Positions 13,875-22,014 are shown, counted from the stretch's first letter. The stretch is 40,159 bases of DNA from Oscillospiraceae bacterium (GCA_022800665.1 JAAWQS010000020.1:1-40159); one strand, 5' to 3'. Made by a program: numbers and translations. Notes: generated by a model not told the origin, from the letters alone.

Positions 13875-14839
13875 GTGAAATTGGGATCAAAGATCAGTGT
13901 TTCGGCGTAGAGGTGGAGATGACGGGCATCACCCGTGAACGGGCCGCACTGACTCTGGCGGAGTATTTTTTAACCGTAGCCCGTCATCCAGGCGGCGTAT
14001 ATGACACCTGGACTGTGGAGGATCTTGATGGCAAAGAGTGGAAGCTGATGAGCGACGCCAGTATTCGGACGGAAAAGAAAACGGAAACAGGCTATAAAGC
14101 TGTCAGCAATACTAACTACCGTGTGGAAATGGTCACACCCAAGCTGACTTATGCGGAGCTGCCCAAACTTCAGGAATGTATCCGCTGGCTGCGGAAAGCC
14201 GGGGCTAAAGTCAACAATTCCTGTGGTATTCACGTTCATGTGGACGCTTCCAACCATAACCGCCAGAGCCTGAAAAATCTCATTGGAATCATGTATTCGA
14301 AAGAAGATTTGCTTTTCAAAGCCCTGCAAGTCAACGAGGCGAGAGCAGAGCGCTGGTGCCAGAAGGTCCGGGAGCCGATGTTGCTGCAGGCGCGGAAACT
14401 GTCTTCGGATGAAACGAAGGATCTCACACAGTTGGAAAATATCTGGTATGAGGGGAATACTGCTCACTCAGATCACTACAACTGGACCAGATACCATGCC
14501 TTGAATCTGCATTCCGTGTTCTACAGAGGCACGGTGGAGTGGCGGTGCTTCAACTCCACCCTTCATGCCGGACGGGTTGCCGCCTACGTCAATCTGTGCC
14601 TTGCCATGTCCGCGAAAGCTATCGCCCAGCGAAGCACCGTCATGCGGAAAACACAGAGCGACAACGAGCTGTTCACCTTCCGGGTATGGTTGGTCGGCCT
14701 GGGACTCAACGGACCTGAATTCAAGAATACGCGGGACCATCTCCTGGCGAATTTGGATGGCGACCGCGCCTGGAGATATGACAAGGACAGCTATGAAGTC
14801 AATAAAAAGAAGAAAAAACAACGAGAACCAGAGAGGTGA
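13871..14839 (+). CDS. Amidoligase-family protein
   Basis: 322 aa. It matches the putative amidoligase enzyme family (Amidoligase_2, glutamine-synthetase-like fold): FGVEVEMTG near the N-terminus, YRVEMVTPKL, CGIHVHVDAS (metal-binding His) and a later TVEWRCFNSTLHAGRV (Glu/Arg). Such enzymes are predicted to form amide bonds between an amino acid and an amine, using ATP. The start overlaps the methyltransferase stop by 4 nt (ATGA). A gamma-glutamylcyclotransferase lies two genes downstream, a recurrent partner of this family. The substrate is unknown. The C-terminus is Lys-rich (KKKKKQREPER). Confidence 0.85.
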   Translation: MSEIGIKDQCFGVEVEMTGITRERAALTLAEYFLTVARHPGGVYDTWTVEDLDGKEWKLMSDASIRTEKKTETGYKAVSNTNYRVEMVTPKLTYAELPKLQECIRWLRKAGAKVNNSCGIHVHVDASNHNRQSLKNLIGIMYSKEDLLFKALQVNEARAERWCQKVREPMLLQARKLSSDETKDLTQLENIWYEGNTAHSDHYNWTRYHALNLHSVFYRGTVEWRCFNSTLHAGRVAAYVNLCLAMSAKAIAQRSTVMRKTQSDNELFTFRVWLVGLGLNGPEFKNTRDHLLANLDGDRAWRYDKDSYEVNKKKKKQREPER

Positions 14840-14844
14840 TGAAC

Positions 14845-15096
14845 ATGAAAGTTGCTATTGACGGCAACATTTACGAGGGAACTGGTACGGAGATTATGGA
14901 GGCGCTGCGCCAGCAGAGCTTCGATCCGTCCGAGTACCCTGACACGGAGAGCTACATCCGGCAGTTGCGGGAGAACTTCATTCGGGCCACGGATCTGGAG
15001 TGCATCCTGCCGGAATCCGATGTGGAGCGGCAGGCCGTGACCATGATCGCGCACCTGGCAAAAGCCGGGTCCCTGGAGGTGCTGGAGGATGGGTGA
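14845..15096 (+). CDS. Small conserved hypothetical protein
   Basis: 83 aa starting MKVAIDGNIYEGTG, with an EIMEALRQQSFDPSEYPD helix and a C-terminal EVLEDG. It is acidic and soluble. Not a recognised family. ATG 14845 is favoured because GAGAGG (14831-14836) is 8 nt upstream; ATG 14839 overlaps the amidoligase stop but is too close to the Shine-Dalgarno. It lies between amidoligase and gamma-glutamylcyclotransferase and overlaps the latter by 8 nt. It could be an acceptor or adaptor of the amidoligase pair (inference only). Confidence 0.65.
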   Translation: MKVAIDGNIYEGTGTEIMEALRQQSFDPSEYPDTESYIRQLRENFIRATDLECILPESDVERQAVTMIAHLAKAGSLEVLEDG

Positions 15097-15619
15097 GCGG
15101 CTGTATTTTGCCTACGGCAGCAACATCAACCTGGACCAGATGGAGCATCGCTGCCCCAATGCCCAGGTGGTAGGTCCGGTGGTGCTGGAGGACTATAAGC
15201 TGCTGTTTCGTAGTAATACCAGGAGCGCTGGTGTTGCTACAATCAAGCCGCACAAAGGGAGGAAAGTACATGGATTGCTGTGGAAAATCACACCTGAATG
15301 CGAGAAATCGTTAGACATCTACGAGGGATGGCCCCGGCTGTATGAGAAAGAGGACGTGACCGTCCGGGACGGTAGCGGCCAGGAGTTTACGGTGATGGCC
15401 TATGTGATGACGGACTTGTGCAAAGAACCCGCCATGCCGTCCAATCATTACTACAAGGGCATTGAGACAGGCTACCGGCAAAATGGTCTGCCGGTTCCCG
15501 CATTGAAAAAAGCATGGGACAACTGTGTCAGAGAAGTCCACGCAAGGACAGAGCAGATCAATAACCACGCTTTGGGTATCACCAGGCCGCCAAAACGGAG
15601 GAACGGATATGAGCGATAA
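15089..15619 (+). CDS. Gamma-glutamylcyclotransferase-like (AIG2/GGCT) protein
   Basis: 176 aa. The GGCT signature is present: YFAYGSNINLDQM near residues 5-17, VVGPVVLEDYKLLF, HGLLWKITPE and the catalytic-Glu region (DIYEGWP). Proteins of this fold release 5-oxoproline from gamma-glutamyl amines or related amides. Next to an amidoligase it could undo or recycle the product of that enzyme. The ATG at 15089 overlaps the upstream gene by 8 nt. Confidence 0.88.
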   Translation: MGERLYFAYGSNINLDQMEHRCPNAQVVGPVVLEDYKLLFRSNTRSAGVATIKPHKGRKVHGLLWKITPECEKSLDIYEGWPRLYEKEDVTVRDGSGQEFTVMAYVMTDLCKEPAMPSNHYYKGIETGYRQNGLPVPALKKAWDNCVREVHARTEQINNHALGITRPPKRRNGYER

Positions 15620-15639
15620 AGAAATCGTGGAGGAAATTC

Positions 15640-15876
15640 ATGCCCAACTATGATTTGTCCAGCATCGAAGCTGTCACTGCCTCCGCAAAACTGGCCCGCA
15701 CAATTGCGGACCAGGAGCCATCGCAGAGCAGTTATAATGCCGCATGGCTTCATGGTTACGCCGCTGCACTGGCCGATACCGCCAGGCAGTTGGAACCCCG
15801 GCTGATTACGGTAATCCCACCACATAAAAATCATTCTTCAAAAGAAAAGAGGGATCACAAATATAATGAGAGATAA
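15640..15876 (+). CDS. Small hypothetical protein
   Basis: 78 aa, not recognised. One amphipathic helical stretch (SSIEAVTASAKLARTIAD, then NAAWLHGYAAALADTARQLE) precedes a basic tail (HSSKEKRDHKYNER). ATG 15640 follows GGAGGA 6 nt upstream. The end overlaps the SAM synthetase start by 11 nt, so translation is probably coupled. Confidence 0.6.
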   Translation: MPNYDLSSIEAVTASAKLARTIADQEPSQSSYNAAWLHGYAAALADTARQLEPRLITVIPPHKNHSSKEKRDHKYNER

Positions 15877-17005
15877 GTACATCCAGACCGCCGAGTCGGT
15901 CACGGAGGGCCACCCAGACAAGCTGTGCGACACCATTGCCGACGCTGTTCTTGATGCCTGCCTGTACCACGATCCTCACGCCCGTGTTGCCTGTGAAGTT
16001 ATGGCAACCGCCGGAAAAATCATCGTGGCCGGGGAGATCACCGCTAAAAAGTTGCCTGACATTCCCGCTATTGTCTGCCAGACTGTGCGGGAGGCAGGGT
16101 ATCACAGCAGCTACGAGGTGGAGGTAATCACCCACGAGCAGAGCAGCGATATCGCTGGCGCTGTTTCCAACCAGTACACGCTGGGCGCTGGCGATCAGGG
16201 CATTGTGTATGGCTACGCCTGCAACGAAACCGCCCTGTATCTGCCCATGCCTGTTGTGCTGGCGAACCGGCTGACGCTGCTGCTCACCAACGCCCGCCGG
16301 ACCGGAACCATCCGTGGCCTGGGACCGGACGGCAAAGCCCAGGTGTCCGTGGAATACGAGGGCGGCGTACCCAAGAGGATTTCTGCTGTGGTTATTTCCT
16401 GCCAGCATGACGTACTCAAGGATCTGGACCAGCTGCGTCGGGAGGTTATCCGCTCAGTCATTACCCCGGCCATGCGGGATTTGTACCCGGATGAGCGGAC
16501 GGAAATCCTGATTAACCCCTCTGGACGCTTTGTGCATGGCGGGTTTGAGGCCGACACTGGGCTGACAGGCCGCAAGCTGATGGTGGATACCTACGGCGGG
16601 ATCGCTCCCCACGGCGGCGGAGCGTTGTCCGGGAAGGACGCCACCAAAGTGGACCGCAGCGGGGCATACATGGCACGGTATGTCGCCAAAAACATTGTGG
16701 CCGCTGGGCTGGCGGACCGCTGTACCGTCAGCCTCGCCTATGCCATTGGTCGGGCCGAGCCGGTAGCTGTGGACATCAACACCCATTGGACCGGCAAGTG
16801 TTCCGACAAGGTTCTGGAGCAGGTGATCCGGGCCGGATTTGACCTGACTCCCTCCGGCATGATTGAAACGCTGAAGCTGAATGATCCCATCTATGCTCAG
16901 TTCTGTAACTATGGCCATTTCACACACCAGGACGCTCCCTGGGAGCAGACGGACTGTGCTGCTGGTTTGGCAGACGCCTGTGGACTGGAGAAAAAGTGCG
17001 GATAA
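15866..17005 (+). CDS. metK: S-adenosylmethionine synthetase
   Basis: 379 aa, near the usual 380-400 aa. Motifs: VTEGHPDKLCDTIADAVLD (ATP/Mg site), the signature GAGDQGIVYGYACNE, PDGKAQVS, FVHGGFEADTGLTGRK and the P-loop-like GGGALSGKDATKVDRSGAY. It makes SAM from methionine and ATP. On this element it sits between a C5 and an N6 DNA methyltransferase, suggesting a dedicated SAM supply on entry to a new host (inference). Key residues appear intact, so activity is expected. It starts at ATG 15866, overlapping the previous gene. Confidence 0.93.
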   Translation: MRDKYIQTAESVTEGHPDKLCDTIADAVLDACLYHDPHARVACEVMATAGKIIVAGEITAKKLPDIPAIVCQTVREAGYHSSYEVEVITHEQSSDIAGAVSNQYTLGAGDQGIVYGYACNETALYLPMPVVLANRLTLLLTNARRTGTIRGLGPDGKAQVSVEYEGGVPKRISAVVISCQHDVLKDLDQLRREVIRSVITPAMRDLYPDERTEILINPSGRFVHGGFEADTGLTGRKLMVDTYGGIAPHGGGALSGKDATKVDRSGAYMARYVAKNIVAAGLADRCTVSLAYAIGRAEPVAVDINTHWTGKCSDKVLEQVIRAGFDLTPSGMIETLKLNDPIYAQFCNYGHFTHQDAPWEQTDCAAGLADACGLEKKCG

Positions 17006-17078
17006 GCTGTTCGGGAAAAATGCTGGATATTCTGCCGAAATTGTGGTATGGTCTTCCGCTTGTAGAGGGGGGACCGAG

Positions 17079-17828
17079 ATGAGCAGAAAGCATGTCGCCT
17101 CCTGTAGCTTTGGCAAGGACAGCATCGCCAGTCTGCTGCTGGCGCGGGAACATGGGGAGCCGTTGGATGAGGCTGTGTACTGCGAAGTCATGTTTGACAG
17201 AATTATTTCTGGGGAAGTTCCTGAACATCGGGATTTTATCTATGGCACCGCGATCCCCACACTGGAGCGGATGGGTATCAAAATCGTTGTCCTTTGCTCG
17301 GAAAAGACCTACGTGGACCTGTTTACCGGGAGAATCACCCGCGGTCCCAAGAAGGGGATGGTGCGGTCCTTCCCCATCTGTGGTCGGTGCGCCGTCCAGC
17401 GGGACTGCAAGATGAAACCGCTGGAGAAATACGGGCGCACCCTGCCGCCGGATACAGTTCGGTATATCGGCATCGCCCATGATGAGCAGGAACGCCTGCT
17501 GCGGCTCAAGGGGACCAAAGTGTCCCTGCTGGACAAATACGGCTATACGGAACAGGATGCAAGGCAGCTCTGCGAACAAGCGGGGCTGCTTTCTCCTGTT
17601 TATGCGTTCACGGATCGTGGCGGCTGCTGGTTCTGTCCCAATGCCAAACGCAGGGAGCTGCGCCACCTCTACGACCACCATCCGGATCTGTGGGCCAGGA
17701 TGCTGGAGTTGCAGGCCATTCCGGGTAAAGTGACGGAGAAATTCAACCGTACCCAGAAATTCTCCGACATTGACGAGATGTTCCGCTGGGAGGATGCTCA
17801 GGTGGACTTCTCTCAAAAAATTGCATAG
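17079..17828 (+). CDS. PP-loop ATP pyrophosphatase (PAPS-reductase-like) with Cys clusters
   Basis: 249 aa. The N-terminal PP-loop SCSFGKDSIASLLLA (SGGKDS-type) marks the N-type ATP pyrophosphatase/PAPS-reductase superfamily. Cysteines occur in ICGRCAVQRDCK (about 107-118) and GGCWFCPNAKRREL (about 184-197), probably a metal or Fe-S site. Mobile-element members are distinct from true PAPS reductases; related proteins thiolate or otherwise modify nucleic acids (as in DndC-type). ATG 17079 follows AGAGGGGGGA. Longer in-frame starts upstream would overlap metK and are rejected. Substrate unknown. Confidence 0.82.
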   Translation: MSRKHVASCSFGKDSIASLLLAREHGEPLDEAVYCEVMFDRIISGEVPEHRDFIYGTAIPTLERMGIKIVVLCSEKTYVDLFTGRITRGPKKGMVRSFPICGRCAVQRDCKMKPLEKYGRTLPPDTVRYIGIAHDEQERLLRLKGTKVSLLDKYGYTEQDARQLCEQAGLLSPVYAFTDRGGCWFCPNAKRRELRHLYDHHPDLWARMLELQAIPGKVTEKFNRTQKFSDIDEMFRWEDAQVDFSQKIA

Positions 17829-17840
17829 GAGGACGTAAAT

Positions 17841-18557
17841 ATGCCAAATCATGTGACCAATCAACTGACATTTGGGCCGGACGCTGCTTCGCTGGCTGCG
17901 TTTCACAAGATGCTGGAGGATGTGCGGGAAACCGGAAAACCTCTCGGTACCTTCGACTTCAACAAGCTCATTCCCATGCCGAAAATGCTGAGTATTGAAC
18001 GTAGCTCTATGACTGACGAGGGCCTGAAGCTGTACCAGACGTATGTGCGGGAACTGGCACAGGCTGGCCCTGCCGGTGAGGATGCTGTAAAGGAAAAATG
18101 GGCGGTGCTGCAAAAGGGAAACCCAGATGTCTGGGCGCTGGGGGAGCAGGCATACCAGAACATCCAGCAATACGGCTGTCCCACATGGTATGAATGGGCG
18201 AATGAGAACTGGGGGACAAAGTGGAACGCCTACCAATGCGCAGCTTTAAGCGAGGATGCCGACACTATGACCTTTCTCACGGCCTGGGGTTCTGTGCCGA
18301 ATATCGTGGCGGCGCTGTCCCGGAAGTATCCTGACCAGACCATCACCTACCGCTGGGCTGATGAAAATATCGGGTATAACGTGGGTGAAATGGTGTTCCG
18401 GGGCGGTAAATGTGTCAGCCAGAATGTGCCGGAAGAAGCTGCGCCTGCCGCATACAGGATGACCGCTGAAATATTGCAGATAGACCTCTCCAAATTTTAT
18501 CAGCAGCCCCCGACGACAAAAAAGAATACGAGAGGAAGCCGGTCAAAAGGGCGGTAA
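17841..18557 (+). CDS. Api92-like/YubB ferredoxin-like-domain protein
   Basis: 238 aa. The N-terminal MPNHVTNQLTFGP, the middle motif WYEWANENWGTKWNAY (about 114-129) and a later TFLTAWGSVPNIVAALSRKYPD match the family named after a phage protein (Api92) that is widespread on plasmids and ICEs. Its role is unknown. The basic tail (KKNTRGSRSKGR) resembles tails of other proteins in this block, which may reflect the repeatedly embedded 3' gene overlaps. ATG 17841 follows TAGGAGG, 12 nt after the preceding stop. Confidence 0.8.
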   Translation: MPNHVTNQLTFGPDAASLAAFHKMLEDVRETGKPLGTFDFNKLIPMPKMLSIERSSMTDEGLKLYQTYVRELAQAGPAGEDAVKEKWAVLQKGNPDVWALGEQAYQNIQQYGCPTWYEWANENWGTKWNAYQCAALSEDADTMTFLTAWGSVPNIVAALSRKYPDQTITYRWADENIGYNVGEMVFRGGKCVSQNVPEEAAPAAYRMTAEILQIDLSKFYQQPPTTKKNTRGSRSKGR

Positions 18558-18593
18558 GTATCGGCTAAACGACAAGAAAAAGGAGGACGCGAC

Positions 18594-18869
18594 GTGACAT
18601 TAGAAAAACGACTGGCGGAATATATGCAGTCCGATGAGTTTCAGCTGGATCTCAATGAACTTGCTGCGGATTACCGGTGTCAGGGCCTCTCGGTGCCGCC
18701 TGCGGAGCAGCTCCGAGCGGAGGCGGTGTCTGAAGCCAGAAAGTGCCTGGAAACAATCATGCTCTGTGAGGCAAAAGGCCATCTCTGGACAGAAAAAGCC
18801 GACCCGGAGAATGGGAGAAGTGAACTGACCTGCCGCCGCTGTGGTGCGGTGGAAAATTTGCAATGGTAG
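18594..18869 (+). CDS. Small zinc-ribbon-like hypothetical protein
   Basis: 91 aa with a GTG start at 18594, 6 nt after AAGGAGGA. The N-terminal two-thirds is helical. The C-terminus has C-x-x-x-GH (MLCEAKGHLW) and CRRCGAVENLQW, a probable single zinc ribbon. Function unknown. Confidence 0.6.
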   Translation: MTLEKRLAEYMQSDEFQLDLNELAADYRCQGLSVPPAEQLRAEAVSEARKCLETIMLCEAKGHLWTEKADPENGRSELTCRRCGAVENLQW

Positions 18870-18878
18870 GTGAAGCGG

Positions 18879-19655
18879 ATGAGAAACTTTTTTGAGCAGG
18901 AACTGCGGAAGTTGTTCGAGGATGAGGAAATGATCCAGTCGCCCCAGTTTACCGGCAGGGCTTGTCTGGGAACGCTGGAGCGGGATGTGCGGGTAAAGGC
19001 CGAGTTCGTCTCTATGAAAATAGCCGATGAGTATGATGCGCTGCGGATCACGGTTTTGAATCGCAAAGAGGGCGTAATCGACAAAACCACACTCCGTATT
19101 GTGGACATGATCGGCAGGAAAAAGATCCCCAACAATCCCTATTTCAAAGATGGTATGTCCCCACATATATGGACAGACCGTGGCCAACATGAGTGGTACG
19201 CATACACTCCAGATGTGTCCGACTACATTGCCATGCGGCAGGAGGTAGTCCGGTATTTGGAACCGTTCCGGGAACGCACTCCTGAGCGCAGCAGTGAGGG
19301 GCCGAAGATGGTTTATATCTGTGCCCCGCTGCGGGGAGATGTGGAGAAAAACATTGAATTTGCACGGCAAAAGGCCCAGGAGGTATTCCAGAGCGGCGAC
19401 ATCCCAATCTGTCCCCACCTGATGTTCCCGCCTATTGCTGACCCTGGTGACCCTGCTCAGGATCAGGCGGCACGGACTATGGGGCTGAAGCTGCTGGAAT
19501 CCTGTCATGAGGTCCACGTCTACGGTTCGGAATGGACAAAAGGGATGTGGGCGGAAATTCATCGGGCAATGGATCTGGAGATTCCCGTCATGACGGATCA
19601 GAAAACAATTGGGCGGACTGCATCCCGAAAGCAGTCACGATCAAAAGAAAGGTAG
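18879..19655 (+). CDS. DUF7768/DUF4406-like protein with an N-terminal extension
   Basis: 258 aa. The C-terminal half (about 145-240) has the nucleoside 2-deoxyribosyltransferase-like pattern: MVYICAPLRGDVEKNI, then CPHLMFPPI, then a WTKGMWAEI-type segment. Such Rossmann-like domains bind nucleotides; many mobile-element versions are uncharacterised. The N-terminal 135 residues (starting MRNFFEQELRKLFEDEEM) are of unknown family, so this is a fusion. ATG 18879 is preferred over GTG 18870 because AGGTGA sits 5 nt upstream. Confidence 0.75.
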   Translation: MRNFFEQELRKLFEDEEMIQSPQFTGRACLGTLERDVRVKAEFVSMKIADEYDALRITVLNRKEGVIDKTTLRIVDMIGRKKIPNNPYFKDGMSPHIWTDRGQHEWYAYTPDVSDYIAMRQEVVRYLEPFRERTPERSSEGPKMVYICAPLRGDVEKNIEFARQKAQEVFQSGDIPICPHLMFPPIADPGDPAQDQAARTMGLKLLESCHEVHVYGSEWTKGMWAEIHRAMDLEIPVMTDQKTIGRTASRKQSRSKER

Positions 19656-19662
19656 ACAAAAA

Positions 19663-20244
19663 ATGGATAGTCAGAAGGAACTGTTACAGAAGCGGTTGGA
19701 GGAAAATTATGCGGTCTATATGGCGCAGCTCGCCAAGAAATCATTTGCTGATTTGATTGAATTAGCCCCGGAAATTGCCGCCGCGAGGTTGGTCTGCGAT
19801 GAGTTGCAGGTATCCTGTTCCGAGCAGGAAGCGGCAATCCTGCTGCAGTTCGATAATCCTCTGGAGGTTGTGCGGGATCAGTGGCTGGAGGAAGAAAAGG
19901 TCAGCCACGAGCAGGAGATGGACCATGTTCTTTGGAATATTTTGGACAAAGCGGACGATCTCCTGGCGGAGTATGCCAGACCGCAGGCAGTCCCAGCGCG
20001 GCCACAGATGCAGCTGGAGGGCAAGGACGGCAACATTTTCGTCATTATGGGACGGGCCTCCATGCTGTTGAACGAGGCTGGCCAGCGGGAACAGATTGAC
20101 GAAATGTTTCAGCGCGTCAGCAACTGCGGCAGCTACGAAGCGGCGCTGAACATTGTCAGCGAGTATGTGGAAACGGAGTTGTCCTCCGGCATTCAAACAC
20201 AAAAAACCAAACCGAAAAAGGAGAAAAAAGCGCATGAACGATAA
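19663..20244 (+). CDS. DUF3848-type protein
   Basis: 193 aa. The N-terminal helices and AAILLQFDNPLEVVRDQW match DUF3848 and the first half of the protein at 10582. The C-terminal part contains QLEGKDGNIFVIMGRASMLL (about 110-130), a motif found in other ICE-borne proteins of unknown role. The Shine-Dalgarno is weak (GAAAGG). The 3' end overlaps the N6 methyltransferase start by 11 nt. Confidence 0.72.
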   Translation: MDSQKELLQKRLEENYAVYMAQLAKKSFADLIELAPEIAAARLVCDELQVSCSEQEAAILLQFDNPLEVVRDQWLEEEKVSHEQEMDHVLWNILDKADDLLAEYARPQAVPARPQMQLEGKDGNIFVIMGRASMLLNEAGQREQIDEMFQRVSNCGSYEAALNIVSEYVETELSSGIQTQKTKPKKEKKAHER

Positions 20245-20962
20245 TTCCAGTTGGAACATCATCCACGGCGATGCGCTGAAGCTGTTAGGGGAATTTTCCC
20301 CCGGCAGCTTCGACGCCATCATCACCGACCCGCCCTATGCTTCGGGCGGACGTACCCAGGTGGAGAAATCGAAATCCACCGTGAAGAAGTATTCCAGTAT
20401 GGGCGACAACGCGCCTCCGCCCTTCGAGGGCGACGCAAAGGACCAGCGCTCCTGGACCCGCTGGGCAGCGGAGTGGCTGAGCGACGCCCGGCGTATCTGC
20501 AAACCGGGAGCGCCGGTGTGTATGTTCATCGATTGGCGGCAGCTCCCCGCAGCTACCGATGCCCTCCAGTGGGCAGGCTGGATCTGGCGTGGTACCGCCG
20601 TATGGGATAAGGGCAACAGCCGTCCGCAGAAGGGACGCTTCCGCCAGCAGGCTGAGTACATTGTCTGGGGTTCCAACGGCGATATGCCCATCAACCGTCC
20701 GGTACCCTGTCTGCCGGGGGTGTTCAAGTACGGCAATCCCCAGAACCGGATTCATCTAACGGAAAAGCCGCTCCAGCTGATGCGGGATGTGGTGAAGATC
20801 ACCGAGCCGGGAGGCTCCATCCTGGACCCCTTTGCCGGGTCCGGCACCACTGTCCTGGCCGCTGTGCTGGAGGGTTACACCGCCACTGGCATTGAGGTGA
20901 CAGAGGAATACGTCGGCCTTGCCAGGGAGCGGATCGAGCGAGAACTGTCCGGGGCGGCGTGA
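20234..20962 (+). CDS. Site-specific DNA adenine/N4-cytosine methyltransferase (beta class)
   Basis: 242 aa. The catalytic DPPY (motif IV, about residues 30-33, ITDPPYASGG) precedes the SAM-binding FxGxG motif (LDPFAGSGTTVLAA, about 200), the order typical of beta-class amino-methyltransferases. DPPY is most often N6-adenine but N4-cytosine cannot be excluded. HLTEKPLQLM before the FxGxG motif is also typical. No restriction endonuclease is nearby. ATG 20234 follows AAAGGAG; longer upstream starts lie inside the DUF3848 gene and are rejected. The 3' end overlaps DUF3849 (GTGA). Confidence 0.88.
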   Translation: MNDNSSWNIIHGDALKLLGEFSPGSFDAIITDPPYASGGRTQVEKSKSTVKKYSSMGDNAPPPFEGDAKDQRSWTRWAAEWLSDARRICKPGAPVCMFIDWRQLPAATDALQWAGWIWRGTAVWDKGNSRPQKGRFRQQAEYIVWGSNGDMPINRPVPCLPGVFKYGNPQNRIHLTEKPLQLMRDVVKITEPGGSILDPFAGSGTTVLAAVLEGYTATGIEVTEEYVGLARERIERELSGAA

Positions 20963-21495
20963 TAGCCCAGAAATGGCCGGAAATGAACAGAGCGCCAATC
21001 TATCAATATTCCAACGATTATGCGCAAGCACATGATGAGCTGGATCTCTACTGGGCATCGCTCATCGCCAACATTGCCTGCAAGGATGCTATTGAAACTG
21101 CGGTTTCTGCCCACTACAGTGGCCATTTCTTTGACAGTCAGGCAGCGGTGCGGGATGTTGTCCAGGAATTTGGATTTGAGCGGACGCTTTATGTTTTAGC
21201 GGCTACTATAAAGCACATGGACTGGGAACCGCTCTTTTCCGGAGACAACCTCAGCTGGGCAGAATCTGTCCCGATATCGGAATGTCTGGATACCTACGGG
21301 TCTGACCGCAGTATGGACTTCATTGTAGATCGCTGGTCTCCTGGTCTGACCAATCTGTTTGTCAGTGCAGCGCGGCAAGAATTTTTCCTGTCCCAGCAGC
21401 ACAATGAGATTAGCGGTCAGCGTCCAGACCGACAGAAGCCTTCGGCTCTAAAAAGACCGGCCAGGAAGCGAAAACATCAGGTTCAAGAACGGTAA
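20959..21495 (+). CDS. DUF3849-type protein
   Basis: 178 aa. Characteristic segments are APIYQYSNDYAQAHDELDLYWAS near the start, then NIACKDAIETAV, EFGFERTLYVLAATIKHMDW and FSGDNLSWAESVPI. DUF3849 commonly co-occurs with DUF3848 on Firmicute mobile elements; function unknown. The GTG start overlaps the methyltransferase stop (GTGA); ATG 20983 (MNRAPIY) is an alternative and neither has a strong Shine-Dalgarno. The C-terminus is Lys/Arg-rich. Confidence 0.75.
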   Translation: MIAQKWPEMNRAPIYQYSNDYAQAHDELDLYWASLIANIACKDAIETAVSAHYSGHFFDSQAAVRDVVQEFGFERTLYVLAATIKHMDWEPLFSGDNLSWAESVPISECLDTYGSDRSMDFIVDRWSPGLTNLFVSAARQEFFLSQQHNEISGQRPDRQKPSALKRPARKRKHQVQER

Positions 21496-21500
21496 AATGG

Positions 21501-21538
21501 GGCAGGGTGTTATGTTGACACCCTGCCTGCTCTTTTTT
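21501..21538 (+). terminator. Rho-independent terminator ending the accessory operon
   Basis: GGCAGGGTGT (21501-21510) pairs perfectly with ACACCCTGCC (21518-21527), with a 7-nt loop and a run of six T residues at 21533-21538. It begins 6 nt after the DUF3849 stop. Confidence 0.88.
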
Positions 21539-21567
21539 ACAGTGCCTGGGTGTTACATTGACACCCT
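21505..21567 (+). repeat. Twin 20-nt inverted-repeat elements, candidate operators
   Basis: GGGTGTTA-(T/C)-(G/A)-TTGACACCCT occurs at 21505-21524 and 21548-21567, 43 bp apart and differing at two loop positions. Each contains GGGTGT...ACACCC and a TTGACA. The first TTGACA (21515-21520) is 17 nt from TACAGT (21538-21543), a possible promoter flanked by both repeats. A repressor-operator pair is the simplest reading (inference). Confidence 0.5.
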
Positions 21568-21588
21568 ACGAAAGAAGTGGAGGAAGTA

Positions 21589-21996
21589 ATGGCAGAATCT
21601 CTGATTTACAGTCGATTTCATCGTAGTCCCTGCTGTGTGCAAAATCTAAGTCATGATGGGATCAGTGATCCGATTCGCATAGTGGTAGTGAAAGCGATTG
21701 AACTGACAGAAGCACAATACCAGCACTTTACCTCGCATATGTTAGAGGATATGTCTTTTATTGCGGCAAATTGTGATTTGACCGGCTGTGATGCAAAAGG
21801 GATCAATCGCTGTCTGCTGGTGTATGACCGGAAACGGCGGGATGGTGTTCTCGTAGACAGCCAGGGGTGCAGCTATGCACGGTATGCGGCCTATGTGCCG
21901 GACCGAAGCCAGCTGGATTTAAGAGGGGTTGCCGTGGACCATTACAACCTGAAGATACGGGAATCCCGGAGCGGACGGAAACAGCAGGAGCGGTGA
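21589..21996 (+). CDS. DUF6329-like protein
   Basis: 135 aa. The pattern IAANCDLTGCDAKGINRCLLVYD, then DGVLVDSQGCSYARYAAYVP, resembles the DUF6329 family of ICE-associated proteins (family name from memory; moderate certainty). ATG 21589 follows GGAGG; a GTG 12 nt upstream lacks a proper site. It is separated from the accessory operon by a terminator and lies directly before the probable oriT. Confidence 0.68.
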   Translation: MAESLIYSRFHRSPCCVQNLSHDGISDPIRIVVVKAIELTEAQYQHFTSHMLEDMSFIAANCDLTGCDAKGINRCLLVYDRKRRDGVLVDSQGCSYARYAAYVPDRSQLDLRGVAVDHYNLKIRESRSGRKQQER

Positions 21997-22014
21997 CATT
22001 GTTTTATTTCGAGC

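Noticed and set aside
16881-17078. Longer N-terminus for the PP-loop protein
   Set aside because: It would overlap metK, has no ribosome site, and the PP-loop would no longer lie at the N-terminus as is usual.
16920-18236. Long minus-strand open frame across the metK/PP-loop/Api92-like genes
   Set aside because: It overlaps three well-supported genes, spans their boundaries and has no recognisable domain.
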